The notes under the pieces were generated by a model. The model searched no databases. It was not told the origin of the DNA and saw only the letters and a program-made list of their open reading frames with translations. A DNA stretch of 64,000 bases from Alteromonas portus. Lineage in GTDB: Bacteria; Pseudomonadota; Gammaproteobacteria; Enterobacterales; Alteromonadaceae. Of this stretch, positions 27,567 to 40,383 are shown piece after piece. Position numbers and translations under genes: made by a program. The stretch covers positions 349,429 to 413,428 of the forward strand of contig NZ_SWCO01000008.1 of NCBI RefSeq assembly GCF_005117025.1. Direction: 5' to 3'. Position 1 is the stretch's first letter. Each line of letters starts with the position of its first letter.

Positions 27567-27591
27567 CTGGAAGGTCTATATTTCCTTCCAG
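27567..27591 (+). promoter_or_regulatory. his leader hairpin (pause/antiterminator component)
   Basis: Stem CTGGAAGG/CCTTCCAG. Its right arm CCTTCC (27584-27589) is also complementary to GGAAGG at 27620-27625 inside the terminator stem, so the two structures are mutually exclusive, as needed for attenuation. Confidence 0.75.
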
Positions 27592-27613
27592 TGGCGCAGA
27601 TAGAAAATTCTCG

Positions 27614-27645
27614 ACCCTCGGAAGGAAACTTCCGGGGGTTTTTCG
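27614..27645 (+). terminator. his operon attenuator
   Basis: Eleven-base-pair stem (A)CCCTCGGAAG/CTTCCGGGGG(T) with GAAA loop and a TTTTT tail, located between hisL and hisG. Confidence 0.88.
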
Positions 27646-27693
27646 TTTTAGGCGCAATCAAAAGTTAAGACACAACGTGTAAGGAACGTTTCA

Positions 27694-28596
27694 ATGAGTA
27701 ACAGCAAAAGACTTCGAATTGCCGTACAAAAATCAGGTCGTCTGAGCGATGACAGCATTGCCCTACTTAAGGCGATAGGCATAAAGTTAAACATTCGTGA
27801 TCGTCTGCTGATTGCGCATTCAACGAACCAGCCTATTGATTTGCTGCGCGTACGTGACGACGACATTCCAGGTCTTGTCATGGATGGCGTGGTTGACCTT
27901 GGCTTTATCGGCGAAAACGAGCTTGAAGAGAAAATGCTTGAACGCAAAGCGGCAGGCAAGCCTTTCGAGTATGAAGTATTACGTCGTTTAGACTACGGTG
28001 GTTGCCGTCTGTCAATTGCAGTACCGAACGAGATGGACTACAACGGCATCCAATCGTTAGAAGGCAAAAAAGTAGCAACGACGTACCCTTACCTTCTTGA
28101 GCGCTATTTCAAAGACCAAGGCATTAACGCAAAAGCAGTCATGCTTCAAGGCTCTGTAGAAGTTGCTCCACGTGCAGGTGTAGCTGACGCTATCTGTGAC
28201 CTTGTATCTACCGGTGCAACCCTTGAAGCTAACGGCCTTGTTGAAAAAGACGTTATTTTCCGCAGTAAAGCAGTACTTATTAAGCGCGCTGATGGCGAGC
28301 TTAGCGAAGAGAAAGAAACACTGGTTAATCGCCTTATGCCACGTGTTGATGGCGTGTTACTAGCAAAAGAAAGCAAGTACATCATGCTACATGCACCAAA
28401 AGCATATTTAGAGCAGGTGAAAAGCTTACTACCAGGTGCTGAAAATCCAACGGTACTACCGCTTGCTGGAAATGAAGAGCAAGTGGCTATTCACGTTGTT
28501 TCTACAGAAACCTTATTCTGGGAAACCATGGAGAAACTTAAAGCCCTTGGTTGTAGCTCTATTCTTGTAATGCCAATCGAAAAAATGATGGGCTAA
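27694..28596 (+). CDS. hisG: ATP phosphoribosyltransferase HisG (long form)
   Basis: First and feedback-controlled step of histidine synthesis: ATP + PRPP to phosphoribosyl-ATP. 300 residues, the long, hexameric form with a C-terminal ACT-like regulatory domain (about 225-300), so no HisZ is needed. [15 protein letters not shown] at the N-terminus and [21 protein letters not shown] at the PRPP-binding site are typical. First structural gene behind the attenuator; hisD begins 13 bp after it. Confidence 0.96.
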   Translation: MSNSKRLRIAVQKSGRLSDDSIALLKAIGIKLNIRDRLLIAHSTNQPIDLLRVRDDDIPGLVMDGVVDLGFIGENELEEKMLERKAAGKPFEYEVLRRLDYGGCRLSIAVPNEMDYNGIQSLEGKKVATTYPYLLERYFKDQGINAKAVMLQGSVEVAPRAGVADAICDLVSTGATLEANGLVEKDVIFRSKAVLIKRADGELSEEKETLVNRLMPRVDGVLLAKESKYIMLHAPKAYLEQVKSLLPGAENPTVLPLAGNEEQVAIHVVSTETLFWETMEKLKALGCSSILVMPIEKMMG

Positions 28597-28609
28597 AAGG
28601 CAGGCAATT

Positions 28610-29914
28610 ATGATTACTTGGTCATCTCTTTCGGCAAATGAGAAAAAACAGGCGTTAGCTCGCCCGGCTATGGCCAATAGCCAACAGTTAAAACAAACCG
28701 TGGGCGAGATTATTGCCCGCGTTGAAGCAGAAGGTGACGCGGCAGTACTGGATTACACGCGTAAATTTGACTGCCCGGACCTTGCTAGCCTTGTACTTTC
28801 ACAAGACAACATTGATGCTCTTGCCGCCAAGGTTACACCTGAGGTAGCAAACGCCATCGACACAGCGTTTAACAATATAAAAACGTTTCACGAAGCGCAG
28901 GTGCCAAGTGACATTGCATTAACCACTACACCAGGTGTTAAATGCGAGCTTCGCTTTACGGCACTTGACGCAGTAGGCCTTTATATTCCAGGTGGCAGCG
29001 CACCACTTCCTTCTACCGTGTTGATGCTGGGCGTGCCTGCATTGGTAGCAGGTTGTGAAAATAAACTGCTCTGCACACCGCCAAATAAAGAGCAGTTGAT
29101 TGCACCTGAAATTGCCTATGCGGCCAGAAAGTGCGGTATCGACAAAATCTTTTTATGTGGTGGTGCTCAAGCTGTTGCTGCTATGGCGTTGGGTACAAAC
29201 ACCATTCCACAGGTTGATAAAATTTTCGGCCCAGGAAACAGCTTTGTGACTGAAGCTAAACAGCAAGTAAGCCAACGTGCTGATGGCGCAGCTATTGATA
29301 TGCCGGCTGGTCCATCAGAAGTATTGGTACTTGCTGATGAGTTTGCAAACCCTGAGTTTGTAGCGGCCGACCTGCTTTCCCAAGCCGAGCACGGTCCAGA
29401 CTCGCAGGCTATTTTGGTGTCTAACAGCGCTGCGCTTATTGAAGAAGCAAAAGCCGCGGTTGAACGTCAATTAGCAACCCTATCTCGCGCTGAAATTGCC
29501 CGCCCTGCTATGGAAAATGCGCGCTATATTTTGGCCGATACAATTGAACAAGCCATTGAAGCAAGTAACGCCTACGCAGCTGAGCACTTAATTGTACAAA
29601 TAGAGAACGCCCGTGATTATTTGCCAAAAATTAAGTATGCAGGCTCTATATTCTTAGGCCCGTGGTCACCAGAGTCTGCCGGTGATTACGCGTCAGGTAC
29701 TAACCACGTACTGCCAACTTATGGCTATGCTAAAAATTATTCCAGCCTTGGTCTTTTAGACTTTATGCGCCGCTACACGATTCAAGAGTTGAGTGAAGAC
29801 GGCATGCGCAATTTAGGCCCTGCGATTATGGCACTGGCCGCTGCCGAGGGCTTAGATGCACACGAACAAGCTGTTGCACTTCGTATGCAGGCACTTAAGC
29901 AAGGAGACGCCTAA
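28610..29914 (+). CDS. hisD: Histidinol dehydrogenase
   Basis: Last two steps of the pathway: NAD-dependent oxidation of histidinol to histidine. 434 residues. [49 protein letters not shown] and [15 protein letters not shown] are family signatures, including the zinc-binding Gln/His of the last. Stop overlaps the hisC start by one base (TAATG). Confidence 0.96.
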   Translation: MITWSSLSANEKKQALARPAMANSQQLKQTVGEIIARVEAEGDAAVLDYTRKFDCPDLASLVLSQDNIDALAAKVTPEVANAIDTAFNNIKTFHEAQVPSDIALTTTPGVKCELRFTALDAVGLYIPGGSAPLPSTVLMLGVPALVAGCENKLLCTPPNKEQLIAPEIAYAARKCGIDKIFLCGGAQAVAAMALGTNTIPQVDKIFGPGNSFVTEAKQQVSQRADGAAIDMPAGPSEVLVLADEFANPEFVAADLLSQAEHGPDSQAILVSNSAALIEEAKAAVERQLATLSRAEIARPAMENARYILADTIEQAIEASNAYAAEHLIVQIENARDYLPKIKYAGSIFLGPWSPESAGDYASGTNHVLPTYGYAKNYSSLGLLDFMRRYTIQELSEDGMRNLGPAIMALAAAEGLDAHEQAVALRMQALKQGDA

Positions 29915-30993
29915 TGTCGGCGCTTATCGATAACCTAATTAACGACAACTTAGTGCCGCTAAAACCCTACGAGTCGGCACGTCGTTTGTTTTCCGGTGGT
30001 CAAGATTGGCTGAATGCTAACGAGTCACCTTATGCTAACGAATACAGCGTTGATAGCAGTAACTTTAACCGTTACCCATCGTGTCAGCCTGAAGCGGTAG
30101 TCAGTGGTTACGCAAACTATGCTGGGCTAGATAAATCACAGCTTATTGTTACCCGCGGCGCAGATGAAGGCATCGAGTTACTTATTCGCACCTTCTGCAC
30201 GCCGGGTAAAGACAGCATTCTAATATGCCCGCCCACCTACGGTATGTATGCTATCAGTGCTGAAACCTGTGATGTGGGCATTAAGAAAGTGCCGTTAAAC
30301 GACGATTTCAGCTTGAATGTAAATGCCGTTTGCGCTGAAGATGACGTTAACGTGATTTTTATCTGTGCGCCAAATAATCCAACCGGTACGCCGGTCGCTC
30401 GTAAAGACATTAAAACTGTGCTTAATCACTTTGCCGATAAAGCACTCGTTGTTGTTGACGAAGCGTACATTGAGTTCGATGCTGACAATACGTGGGCGAA
30501 TGAGATTAACAATTACCCGAACTTAGTAGTACTTCGTACGCTGTCTAAAGCGTTTGCACTGGCTGGGCTTCGCTGTGGTTTTACACTTGCTCAGGCACCG
30601 GTGATTCAAGCTCTGCTTAAAGTGATAGCGCCCTATCCCATTCCAGAGCCAGTAGCGCAGATTGCTGCACAAGCATTATCGGCTGAGTCGCTAACGTTAC
30701 TTGAGCTTCAGGTGGCTACCATTAACCGGGAAAAAGAGGCCCTAGCCGAAGCGCTGGCATCTATTGAAGGCTTTGAATTAGTGGGTGATAGGCGAGCAAA
30801 CTTTATCTTATTCCGCTACGCAAAAGCGCAAGCCCTAATGCAATACTTGGTAAGTCAAGGCATGCTCATTCGTGACCAATCAAAACAGCTTAACTTACAA
30901 AACTGTTTACGCGTAAGCATCGGCACTGAAGAGCAAAACCAGCGTTTAATGCAGCTAATTAACGAATTTAAAAATAATGAGGACGCGGCATGA
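29914..30993 (+). CDS. hisC: Histidinol-phosphate aminotransferase
   Basis: PLP-dependent aminotransferase acting on imidazole acetol phosphate. 359 residues. [12 protein letters not shown] near the N-terminus, [23 protein letters not shown] and the PLP Lys in [15 protein letters not shown] are all present. Overlaps hisB by 4 bp (ATGA). Confidence 0.96.
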   Translation: MSALIDNLINDNLVPLKPYESARRLFSGGQDWLNANESPYANEYSVDSSNFNRYPSCQPEAVVSGYANYAGLDKSQLIVTRGADEGIELLIRTFCTPGKDSILICPPTYGMYAISAETCDVGIKKVPLNDDFSLNVNAVCAEDDVNVIFICAPNNPTGTPVARKDIKTVLNHFADKALVVVDEAYIEFDADNTWANEINNYPNLVVLRTLSKAFALAGLRCGFTLAQAPVIQALLKVIAPYPIPEPVAQIAAQALSAESLTLLELQVATINREKEALAEALASIEGFELVGDRRANFILFRYAKAQALMQYLVSQGMLIRDQSKQLNLQNCLRVSIGTEEQNQRLMQLINEFKNNEDAA

Positions 30994-32059
30994 GTCAGCA
31001 AGCCATTTTATTTATTGACCGCGACGGTACACTTGTAGAAGAGCCGCCAATAGATAAGCAATTAGATAGTTTAGAGAAGCTTGTATTCGAGCCAAACGTT
31101 ATTCCTGTGCTACTTAAGCTTAAAGCGGCAGGCTTTAAGTTAGTAATGGTGAGTAACCAAGACGGCTTGGGTACAGACAGTTTCCCGCAAGAAGACTTCG
31201 ACAAGCCACACAATGCCATGATGGCCATTTTTGAAAGCCAAGGCGTAGTGTTTGACGACGTGCTTATTTGCCCGCACTTCGATGCTGATAACTGCACATG
31301 CCGCAAACCAAAGCTTGGCTTAGTACAAGAATACCTACAGCAAGGTAAAGTGGATTTCACCCGCTCGTTTGTTATTGGTGACCGAATTACCGATGTACAG
31401 CTTGCTGAAAACATGGGTATTCGCAGCTTTCAGTACAATCGCGAGAGCTTAAACTGGAACGATATTCAGAAGAGCTTGCTTGCGTCTTCACGTATTGCAG
31501 AAGTGGTACGTACCACCTCTGAAACTGATATTCGCGTGCGTGTAGATCTTGATTCGCAGGCTAAATCAACCATTCAAACCGGCATGGGCTTTTTTGACCA
31601 CATGCTTGACCAAATAGCTACACACGGTGGCTTCGAGCTAAACCTGACTACCAATGGCGATTTGCACATTGACGATCACCACAGTGTAGAAGACACCGCC
31701 CTTGCCCTTGGTGAAGCCCTTAAAAAGGCTCTGGGCGACAAACGCGGTATTGGTCGTTTTGGTTTCGCGTTGCCAATGGATGAATGTCGTGCGGAATGTA
31801 TTATGGATATTTCTAACCGCCCACACCTTAAGTTTGACGCTGAATTTAGCCGCGACCAGGTAGGCGAAATGGCAACAGAAATGGTGCCGCACTTTTTCTA
31901 TTCGCTTGCGCAAAGCATGGGACTATCGCTGCACCTTTCCACCAGCGAAGGTAATGCTCATCACCAGGTAGAAAGCCTGTTTAAAGTATTTGGTCGTGCC
32001 CTTCGCCAAGCCATTACTCGCCAGGGTGATGCACTACCAAGCAGTAAAGGAGCGCTGTA

Positions 32060-32060
<1 letters not shown>
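30990..32060 (+). CDS. hisB: Bifunctional histidinol-phosphatase / imidazoleglycerol-phosphate dehydratase
   Basis: 356 residues, two domains. The N-terminal HAD phosphatase (about 1-165) has the nucleophile motif [11 protein letters not shown] and a zinc loop [14 protein letters not shown]. The C-terminal IGP dehydratase (about 170-356) shows [31 protein letters not shown] and the matching second HH motif NAHHQVES. The fused form is typical of enteric-type gammaproteobacteria. TAATG junction with hisH. Confidence 0.96.
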
Positions 32061-34228
<2,168 letters not shown>

Positions 34229-34232
<4 letters not shown>

Positions 34233-34846
34233 TCATTACTAATGAAAATAGCAATAAACTGGCTTGGGATAAAATGGACAACCTGCTGCCCGCCATTGTG
34301 CAAGATGCACTATCTGGCAAGGTATTAATGCAGGGCTACATGGACCAAGACGCATTGGCGAAAACCCTTGAAACGGGCAAAGTGACTTTTTTCAGCCGTT
34401 CGAAACAGCGTCTTTGGACCAAGGGTGAAACATCTGGTAACACGCTAGATTTAGTGAGCGTTGCTTGTGACTGCGATCAAGATTCACTGTTGGTACTTGC
34501 CAACCCTAACGGCCCGACATGCCACACTGGTGTTGAAAGCTGTTGGTTCGACGGCAACACTCCAGCCTTTACGTTTCTTGCAGATTTAGAGCGTGTGTTG
34601 GCGGCCCGTAAAAATGCAGACCCAAAAAGCAGCTATACCGCTAGCCTCTACAACAAAGGCATTAAGCGCATAGCGCAGAAGGTGGGCGAAGAAGGTGTAG
34701 AAACCGCATTGGCTGCGACTGTACACGACAAAGAAGAGCTTAAAAACGAAGCCGCTGACTTGTTGTACCACTTAACGGTACTGCTTCAGGCGAGCGATAT
34801 GTCGCTAAACGATGCACTTGATGTGTTGCGTGAGCGCCACAAGTAA
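34229..34846 (+). CDS. hisI: Bifunctional phosphoribosyl-AMP cyclohydrolase / phosphoribosyl-ATP pyrophosphatase
   Basis: 205 residues, the HisIE fusion. N-terminal cyclohydrolase ([20 protein letters not shown], zinc-binding CDCDQD and CHTG), C-terminal pyrophosphatase ([26 protein letters not shown]). GTG start overlapping the hisF stop. Last gene of the operon before a strong terminator, completing all ten pathway activities. Confidence 0.95.
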
Positions 34847-34872
34847 TCCGCTGTAAAACTCGTTTATTATTC

Positions 34873-34910
34873 AAAATGCCCTTCTCGTTTTCTACGCGAA
34901 GGGCATTTTT
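34873..34910 (+). terminator. Terminator of the his operon
   Basis: Twelve-base-pair stem AAAATGCCCTTC/GAAGGGCATTTT with a 13-base loop and a T-run at the end of the right arm. The A-rich left flank makes it possibly bidirectional for the convergent FNT gene. Confidence 0.88.
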
Positions 34911-34923
34911 GTATAACGCTTCT

Positions 34924-35769
34924 CTATTTCTCTATTTCCCTTACCACTTGCCCATAAGCCAGCAGTGCGAACAGCCCTGTTCCGCCCACAATATTTCCTA
35001 GTAATGTTGCGCCAATTAGTGAGATTGTTTCAAGAACGGTTATTTTATTTTGCAGTGTTAACAAGAAAAGTTCGGTTGAACCGGCTATCACGTGGGTGAA
35101 ATTTCCTATAGCAATTAAGTAGGTAAAGATAACAATCATCAATATTTGAGAATGCTTAACCGAAGGCTTCATCCACACAATAGCGGCAATGATAAAACCA
35201 GACGTAATGCCGAATGAGAAGACGTCAGACGGTGATAATTTAGCGTAATGCTCGGATATGGCAGTCATCCCATCAACAAGCTCTGGTGGTACAGCTTGCA
35301 GAGTGAAGCTGAAAAAAGCTGCCAAAAAGGTGCCGAACATATTTGCGGCGAAAACAATAAACCACAGTCGCGCAATGCAAAGGCCCATATTGAACGAAGG
35401 CTTGCTTAACAAGGGAAGAATGACCGAAAGCGTGTTTTCGGTGAACAATTGAAGTCGACCAACAATCACCAGCACGAAACCAACTGTATAGCCTAGGTTT
35501 TCGATAACAAACTGATTGGGAGAGTTTATGAAGAGGTGATGCAGAATTCCTTCGGCCAGAATAGACAGCGAAATACCAATACCAGCAGCAACCCCAGACC
35601 ACCACAATGACATCATTGGACGCTGTAGTTCTTCCAGACCTTCCCTATGAACAATGGCATACAGAGAAACAGAGTTTAAACTCTGATTATCTCGTACATC
35701 TTTTTCTTCTGTATGGCTCAGGGCTACATCTTGCTCGCGTCGCCCGGATTTCTTCACTTTTTCCGTCAC
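34924..35769 (-). CDS. Formate/nitrite transporter (FNT) family protein, YfdC-like
   Basis: 281-residue inner-membrane channel of the FNT fold, six membrane helices with a 50-residue hydrophilic N-terminus. Landmarks: ILPLLSKPSFNMGLCIARLW, NMFGTFLAAFF, GITSGFIIAAIVWMK and ATLLGNIVGGTGLFALLAYG (the last matching the family's GN-x-VGG signature). Substrate could be a small monovalent anion; YfdC-type members are uncharacterised. Start is a GTG 5 bases after AGGAGG; an ATG nearby is out of frame. Confidence 0.82.
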   Translation of the reverse strand: MTEKVKKSGRREQDVALSHTEEKDVRDNQSLNSVSLYAIVHREGLEELQRPMMSLWWSGVAAGIGISLSILAEGILHHLFINSPNQFVIENLGYTVGFVLVIVGRLQLFTENTLSVILPLLSKPSFNMGLCIARLWFIVFAANMFGTFLAAFFSFTLQAVPPELVDGMTAISEHYAKLSPSDVFSFGITSGFIIAAIVWMKPSVKHSQILMIVIFTYLIAIGNFTHVIAGSTELFLLTLQNKITVLETISLIGATLLGNIVGGTGLFALLAYGQVVREIEK

Positions 35770-35943
35770 TCATGCCTCCTGCAACTCTTTGCTTAACTAG
35801 GACGTTTGACTCAATTACATAGTATTTGGTCTACGACACAACTGTTAAACAGGCACCAACAGACCACCCTATTCGGTTACGTTGATTTAGCACATTATCG
35901 GTCACAATAATCTTGCCCATTTCAGATATAGCATTCGTTTTAA

Positions 35944-35980
35944 TAAAAAAACCCGCGTGAACGATGTTCTCGCGGGCCTT
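35944..35980 (-). terminator. Terminator of the M16 protease gene
   Basis: Stem CCCGCG/CGCGGG extended by GAAC/GTTC across a mismatch. On the minus strand it is followed by seven U (A-run 35945-35951). It lies about 60 bp past the protease stop. Confidence 0.82.
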
Positions 35981-36039
35981 TGTTTTATTAACTGCCGTTT
36001 TAAATTTTTTAAAACGTCAAATACTGTTATGAGGCTGAA

Positions 36040-38955
36040 CTAAGGGTTCAACAATGTAGGTTTCCCTAATCCAAGCGCTTCTAAACGCTCGAACTGGGTA
36101 TCTTTGTCCCCTACTATCAAATAAATCATCTTGTTAGGATGTACATAATTACCGTAAAGGCGCTTTATCTCATCAAGGGTTAACGCTTTTACTTCAGCTT
36201 CTCGTTGTATAACGTAATCGCTGGGCAGGCCAAAGTCACTGATTTCGCTAACCATATTCAATTTAGCACCTAGCGTTTCAAAGGCCCTTGCGCCAGATTT
36301 AAGTGTAAACCCTTTCGTAACGTCTAAATCTTCATCTGAATAGTTCGTGCCAAACGCTGCTAGTATATCCATAATAGCTTGCGTTGCTTCCAAGGTAACG
36401 TTCGACCTTACAGCGCTTCGAATGCTGAACTCACCCGTGTATTGATCGCTAGAAAACGAGGAGCGAATGCCATAGGTGTAGCCTTTGTTTTCTCGCAGTT
36501 CCTGCATGAGTTGTGAAGCGAAACCGCCTCCGCCTAATCGATAATTCATCACACTAACTTTATAGGCATCTTCGTGCGTAACTTTGGGGGCCGAGTGGCC
36601 GAAGTAAAGCACTGACTGTTTAGCCCCAGGAACGTCATAGAAAAATAGCTGGGCGTTTTCTGGTAGCTTGGGCTCTGATACCTTAACAACGCTTACGTCT
36701 TTCGGTAACCATCGCATATTAAGTGACGATAGGCTTTTTTCAACGTCGTGCTGTTTGATGTCTCCCACAACGTGTAACTTTGCCAATGACGGTGTGAAGT
36801 ATTTCTCGTAATACCCCTTTAGGTCATCAAGCGTTATATCATTCACACTTTTCTTATCGCCAAGCACAGTTTTAGCAAATGGATGCGCGTCTGAATAAAG
36901 CAGTGTTTTAAACTCAACCGATGCAATGGCATTGGGGTTAGCTTTTATTTGTTCAATCTGGTTAATTGTGTCGTCTTTAGCTAATTCAAATTCCTGTTCA
37001 TCAAAACGAGGGGAAAGAATTACTTCAGTCACGAGCTTTATTAAGTCACTGTAGTGTTTAGACAAAACCGTTCCGCTAATAGTAATGTCTGTTTCAGAAG
37101 CATTAGCCTCCAGAGATGCACCTAAAAGCTCAATTTCCTGCTCTAGCTGTTCAGGTGTTTTTCCTGCCGTACCTTTAAGCAAGGTTGCGGCAAGCAAATT
37201 GGCAGTTCCCGTCTTACCTGCTGCGTCCAAAAGCATACCGCCTTCTAGCTTTAGCTCAAACGCAACCAAAGGTACTTCGTCATTAGCAATACCCGCTATT
37301 TCAATACCTGACGACAGTGTATTTTGCCAAACTTCTGGTGGTGTAATTTCTATCGATTCACCATAAGCAGGCTCTCGCGTACGATCGAAAGATGACGGAG
37401 TGCGTTCGAATTCCGCCGCAATAGACGCATCAAAGCTCTCTTCTGCCCCCGCCACTATTTGCTCTTCAACTACGTTAGCTTCAGTAGAGCCGCTCAACAC
37501 CAACTCTTTCTGTCCCTTGGGTACAAAGCTGGTAGCCACAAACGGTTTATCCTTGATATAAGTGTTATAAACACGCATTACGTCTTGTTGTGAAACGCCC
37601 AGAATTTTCTGAACATCTTGGCTGATAAATTCAGCCCCGCCCGCAAAAATTTCGTATTGCGCCAATTGAAACCCTTTACCTAAGACGCTTGAAAGTCCTT
37701 TATAAAACTCAGTCTCTTGACCTGCTTTTATACGCGCTAAATCCTTTTGAGAAATTCCATTTTTTTCAAAGCGGGCGAACGCTTCATTAACGCCTGCGGC
37801 AACAGTGTTTAAGTTCACCCCATTAAACGCCATAACCTGCAGCTGTAGCTGCCCAGCAATCTCTGCGTCATAACCGTAAAGATAAACGTCACTGGTAAGC
37901 TTCTTCTCGTCAACAAGCACCTTGTTCAGCGGAGCATTTTTGCCTTGGCTTAAGTACTGAGAAAGTACTTGAAGAGGATAATAGTCATTGTGATATTCGG
38001 GTACGGTTGGCCACACCATCGATAAAAGTGGTGCTTGTGCAAAATTATCTATATGGAATCGCTTTATAGTCTCATTGAGCTTCGCAGATTGAGGCGGTAA
38101 TTTATTGATTTGCTCTCCCGCTGGAATTTCATCAAAATACTTTTTTACCCACGCTTTGGTTTGATTGACGTCAATATCACCCGCGATGGTAAGCACCACG
38201 TTATTAGGTACATACCATTTTTTGAAAAATTCTTTCACGTCGGCAAGCGTTGCGTTTTGCAGATCTTCTAGCGACCCAATCACTTGCCAACTATACGGGT
38301 GCCCTTCAGGATAAAGGTTTTTATCAATCACATATTGATTGTGACCATAAGGACGATTATCCACACTCTGGCGCTTTTCGTTCTTCACCACCTGCTTTTC
38401 TTTAGCGAGCACAGGATCTGTCACGGTATTAATGAAGAAACCCAACTTATCGGCTTCAGCCCAGATCATTTTTTCTAAGGCATCAATAGGCACCGTTTGG
38501 TAGTAATTGGTACTATCACGACTTGTCGAGCCATTTGCACCAGAGCCACCAATTTTGGCGCTGAGCTTATCAAGACCGCCTTTTCCTAAATTCTCTGATT
38601 CGAGAAAAAGTAAGTGTTCGAATAAGTGTGCAAAACCTGTTCGCCCTTCCTTTTCTCTGGCTGAGCCTACGTGGGCAGTTAAGGCGACAGCAGCAACAGG
38701 GTCAGATCTGTCAACGTGCAGCACAACAGTAAGCCCGTTATCCAGAGTAAAGCGCTCGAAGTCTACGTTGAACAATGACGTATTCGAGGAAGCGGTAGCT
38801 GTACCCGCATTAGAGTTTGCTTCACTAGTTATATTGGTAGCTGTTTGTGCATTTTGAGGGTTATTGGTGTTATGCGTACACCCTATCGATACTGAACTTA
38901 GCGCTATTACAGCGATTGCAGTGTACATTCTTGTTCGTTTGAATGTTTTAAGCAT
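36040..38955 (-). CDS. M16-family zinc metalloprotease, lipoprotein
   Basis: 971 residues, two tandem M16 units. Signal peptide with lipobox-like VSIGC (Cys near residue 26), so likely lipid-anchored in the periplasm, followed by an Asn/Thr/Ser-rich linker. The N-terminal unit holds the inverted zinc motif HLFEH and a downstream Glu in KEKQVVKNEKRQ, hence catalytically intact; the C-terminal unit (from about residue 555) lacks it, as is usual. Role probably degradation of periplasmic peptides. ATG at 38955 is taken rather than an upstream TTG. Divergent from the signal peptidase gene. Confidence 0.88.
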   Translation of the reverse strand: MLKTFKRTRMYTAIAVIALSSVSIGCTHNTNNPQNAQTATNITSEANSNAGTATASSNTSLFNVDFERFTLDNGLTVVLHVDRSDPVAAVALTAHVGSAREKEGRTGFAHLFEHLLFLESENLGKGGLDKLSAKIGGSGANGSTSRDSTNYYQTVPIDALEKMIWAEADKLGFFINTVTDPVLAKEKQVVKNEKRQSVDNRPYGHNQYVIDKNLYPEGHPYSWQVIGSLEDLQNATLADVKEFFKKWYVPNNVVLTIAGDIDVNQTKAWVKKYFDEIPAGEQINKLPPQSAKLNETIKRFHIDNFAQAPLLSMVWPTVPEYHNDYYPLQVLSQYLSQGKNAPLNKVLVDEKKLTSDVYLYGYDAEIAGQLQLQVMAFNGVNLNTVAAGVNEAFARFEKNGISQKDLARIKAGQETEFYKGLSSVLGKGFQLAQYEIFAGGAEFISQDVQKILGVSQQDVMRVYNTYIKDKPFVATSFVPKGQKELVLSGSTEANVVEEQIVAGAEESFDASIAAEFERTPSSFDRTREPAYGESIEITPPEVWQNTLSSGIEIAGIANDEVPLVAFELKLEGGMLLDAAGKTGTANLLAATLLKGTAGKTPEQLEQEIELLGASLEANASETDITISGTVLSKHYSDLIKLVTEVILSPRFDEQEFELAKDDTINQIEQIKANPNAIASVEFKTLLYSDAHPFAKTVLGDKKSVNDITLDDLKGYYEKYFTPSLAKLHVVGDIKQHDVEKSLSSLNMRWLPKDVSVVKVSEPKLPENAQLFFYDVPGAKQSVLYFGHSAPKVTHEDAYKVSVMNYRLGGGGFASQLMQELRENKGYTYGIRSSFSSDQYTGEFSIRSAVRSNVTLEATQAIMDILAAFGTNYSDEDLDVTKGFTLKSGARAFETLGAKLNMVSEISDFGLPSDYVIQREAEVKALTLDEIKRLYGNYVHPNKMIYLIVGDKDTQFERLEALGLGKPTLLNP

Positions 38956-39285
38956 TGTTTTATTCTTTGCCAATCAAAAACATAACAAGTACCACAAGTG
39001 CACCACCAGTGCCATGATATTCCTTTTTCGGACATTTTTTGTATGCCCAAAGTGACGACTTTGATCTTTTACAGATAAAAATATAAACATATGATTAGTA
39101 TATATTTTTTTAATTTCAGCTCAACATTCTACACCTTATAACTAAAGCAACCGCAATTAACTACCGACATAGTTCGTTACATTTTCCACAAGCCTAATTT
39201 GAACAAGTTGGGTAATTTACAATCTACAAATATTATAAACCTCTTGTCTTGATATAACTTTGACCGAACGAGCAACTAACGAAAA
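38956..39285. other. Divergent intergenic region
   Basis: 330 bp, strongly AT-rich, between the M16 protease and the signal peptidase gene. Should carry both promoters. No RNA gene or clear operator recognised. Confidence 0.4.
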
Positions 39286-39939
39286 GTGAGAACCAAAGCC
39301 GTGTTAAACCTAAAACAAAGCGTTAAGAACAACCTGCCTTTCATTTTATTTGTGGTTTTACTTTTCTCGTTTCGAAGCAGCGTTGCTGATTGGTATTATG
39401 TTCCAACGGGCTCTATGGAGCCCACAATTCAAGTAGGTGACCGCGTAGTGGTTGATAAATCAGCCTACACGCTAGAACTACCGTTCACAGATGTTGTTGT
39501 TGCTAAGACCGGTAACATTAATCGTGGTGACATTGTCATTATTGACAGTAGTGCGGCTAATACCAGACTTATTAAACGTGTGGTTGCCGTTGAAGGCGAC
39601 GAGGTCAAATTAGAAAACAACGTTCTTTTTATCAATGGTGAAAAAGCAACGATAAGCGCAAAAGATCACAATCTTTATTCCGAGGCAATTTTAGGACAAA
39701 CGCGAACCATTGCACTTAACCCAATACCTAGCCCAGCCAAAAACTTCAATTTGGTCACCGTGCCCAGAGATCACGTACTGGCCATGGGAGACAATAGGAA
39801 TAATAGCGTCGACTCTCGTTATTATGGATTTATCCCAGTTGAAGAGATTCAAGGTAAAGCCAATTCTGTTGCGTTTTCGTTAGATACGGAAAATATGTAT
39901 TTGCCGCGTAAAGATAGATTTTTCACTTCTCTTTATTAA
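39286..39939 (+). CDS. Signal peptidase I family protein (short form)
   Basis: 217 residues, one N-terminal membrane segment (about 17-32) then the S26 peptidase domain. Catalytic Ser in VPTGSMEPTI, catalytic Lys in TRLIKRVVAVEGD, and the late GDNRNNSVDSRYYG box are intact, so it should be active. It is much shorter than the housekeeping LepB (about 320, two membrane segments) and is not next to lepA or rnc, so it is probably a paralogue with a special client. Start is GTG (39286), or a second GTG at 39301; neither has a strong ribosome site. Confidence 0.82.
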   Translation: MRTKAVLNLKQSVKNNLPFILFVVLLFSFRSSVADWYYVPTGSMEPTIQVGDRVVVDKSAYTLELPFTDVVVAKTGNINRGDIVIIDSSAANTRLIKRVVAVEGDEVKLENNVLFINGEKATISAKDHNLYSEAILGQTRTIALNPIPSPAKNFNLVTVPRDHVLAMGDNRNNSVDSRYYGFIPVEEIQGKANSVAFSLDTENMYLPRKDRFFTSLY

Positions 39940-40383
39940 TTTCTAAAGGTAAATACCCTTTACATTAGCACTATAAGTGCCTTTACCTATGATTGATTTT
40001 CAAACACTTAATTGCTGACAAGATTAGCTAAGGTAACCATAAAAACTTACTCGTTGAAAAAGTAGGCCCCATTTTTTATATCTAACCTACGACCTTTTTC
40101 AGTGCTTCTTTCTCATATAAGGACGCACATAATTTATTTCATTTTCTCATTATCTTTGTCAAAAAAGCACTGCGCCAAGGCTTTTAAGCTTATCGCACAT
40201 TCGCTATCCCTCATTTTAAGTTGGTATTAGTAATACACGATTTACACACTTTGTAACTAAGTGTCACATCTTTCGCACCTTACACTATTGCAACTTTAGT
40301 CTAAGGAATGCTATTCATAATTTCGCAGCATACTTATGTTGCAGAAACACACAACAAGTAAGATGGACAATAAGGAAATAATA
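39940..40383. other. Intergenic region upstream of the TonB receptor
   Basis: 444 bp, AT-rich, no credible ORF. Contains small imperfect repeats (for example 39944-39962) but no recognisable Fur or other operator. Probably carries the receptor promoter. Confidence 0.4.
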
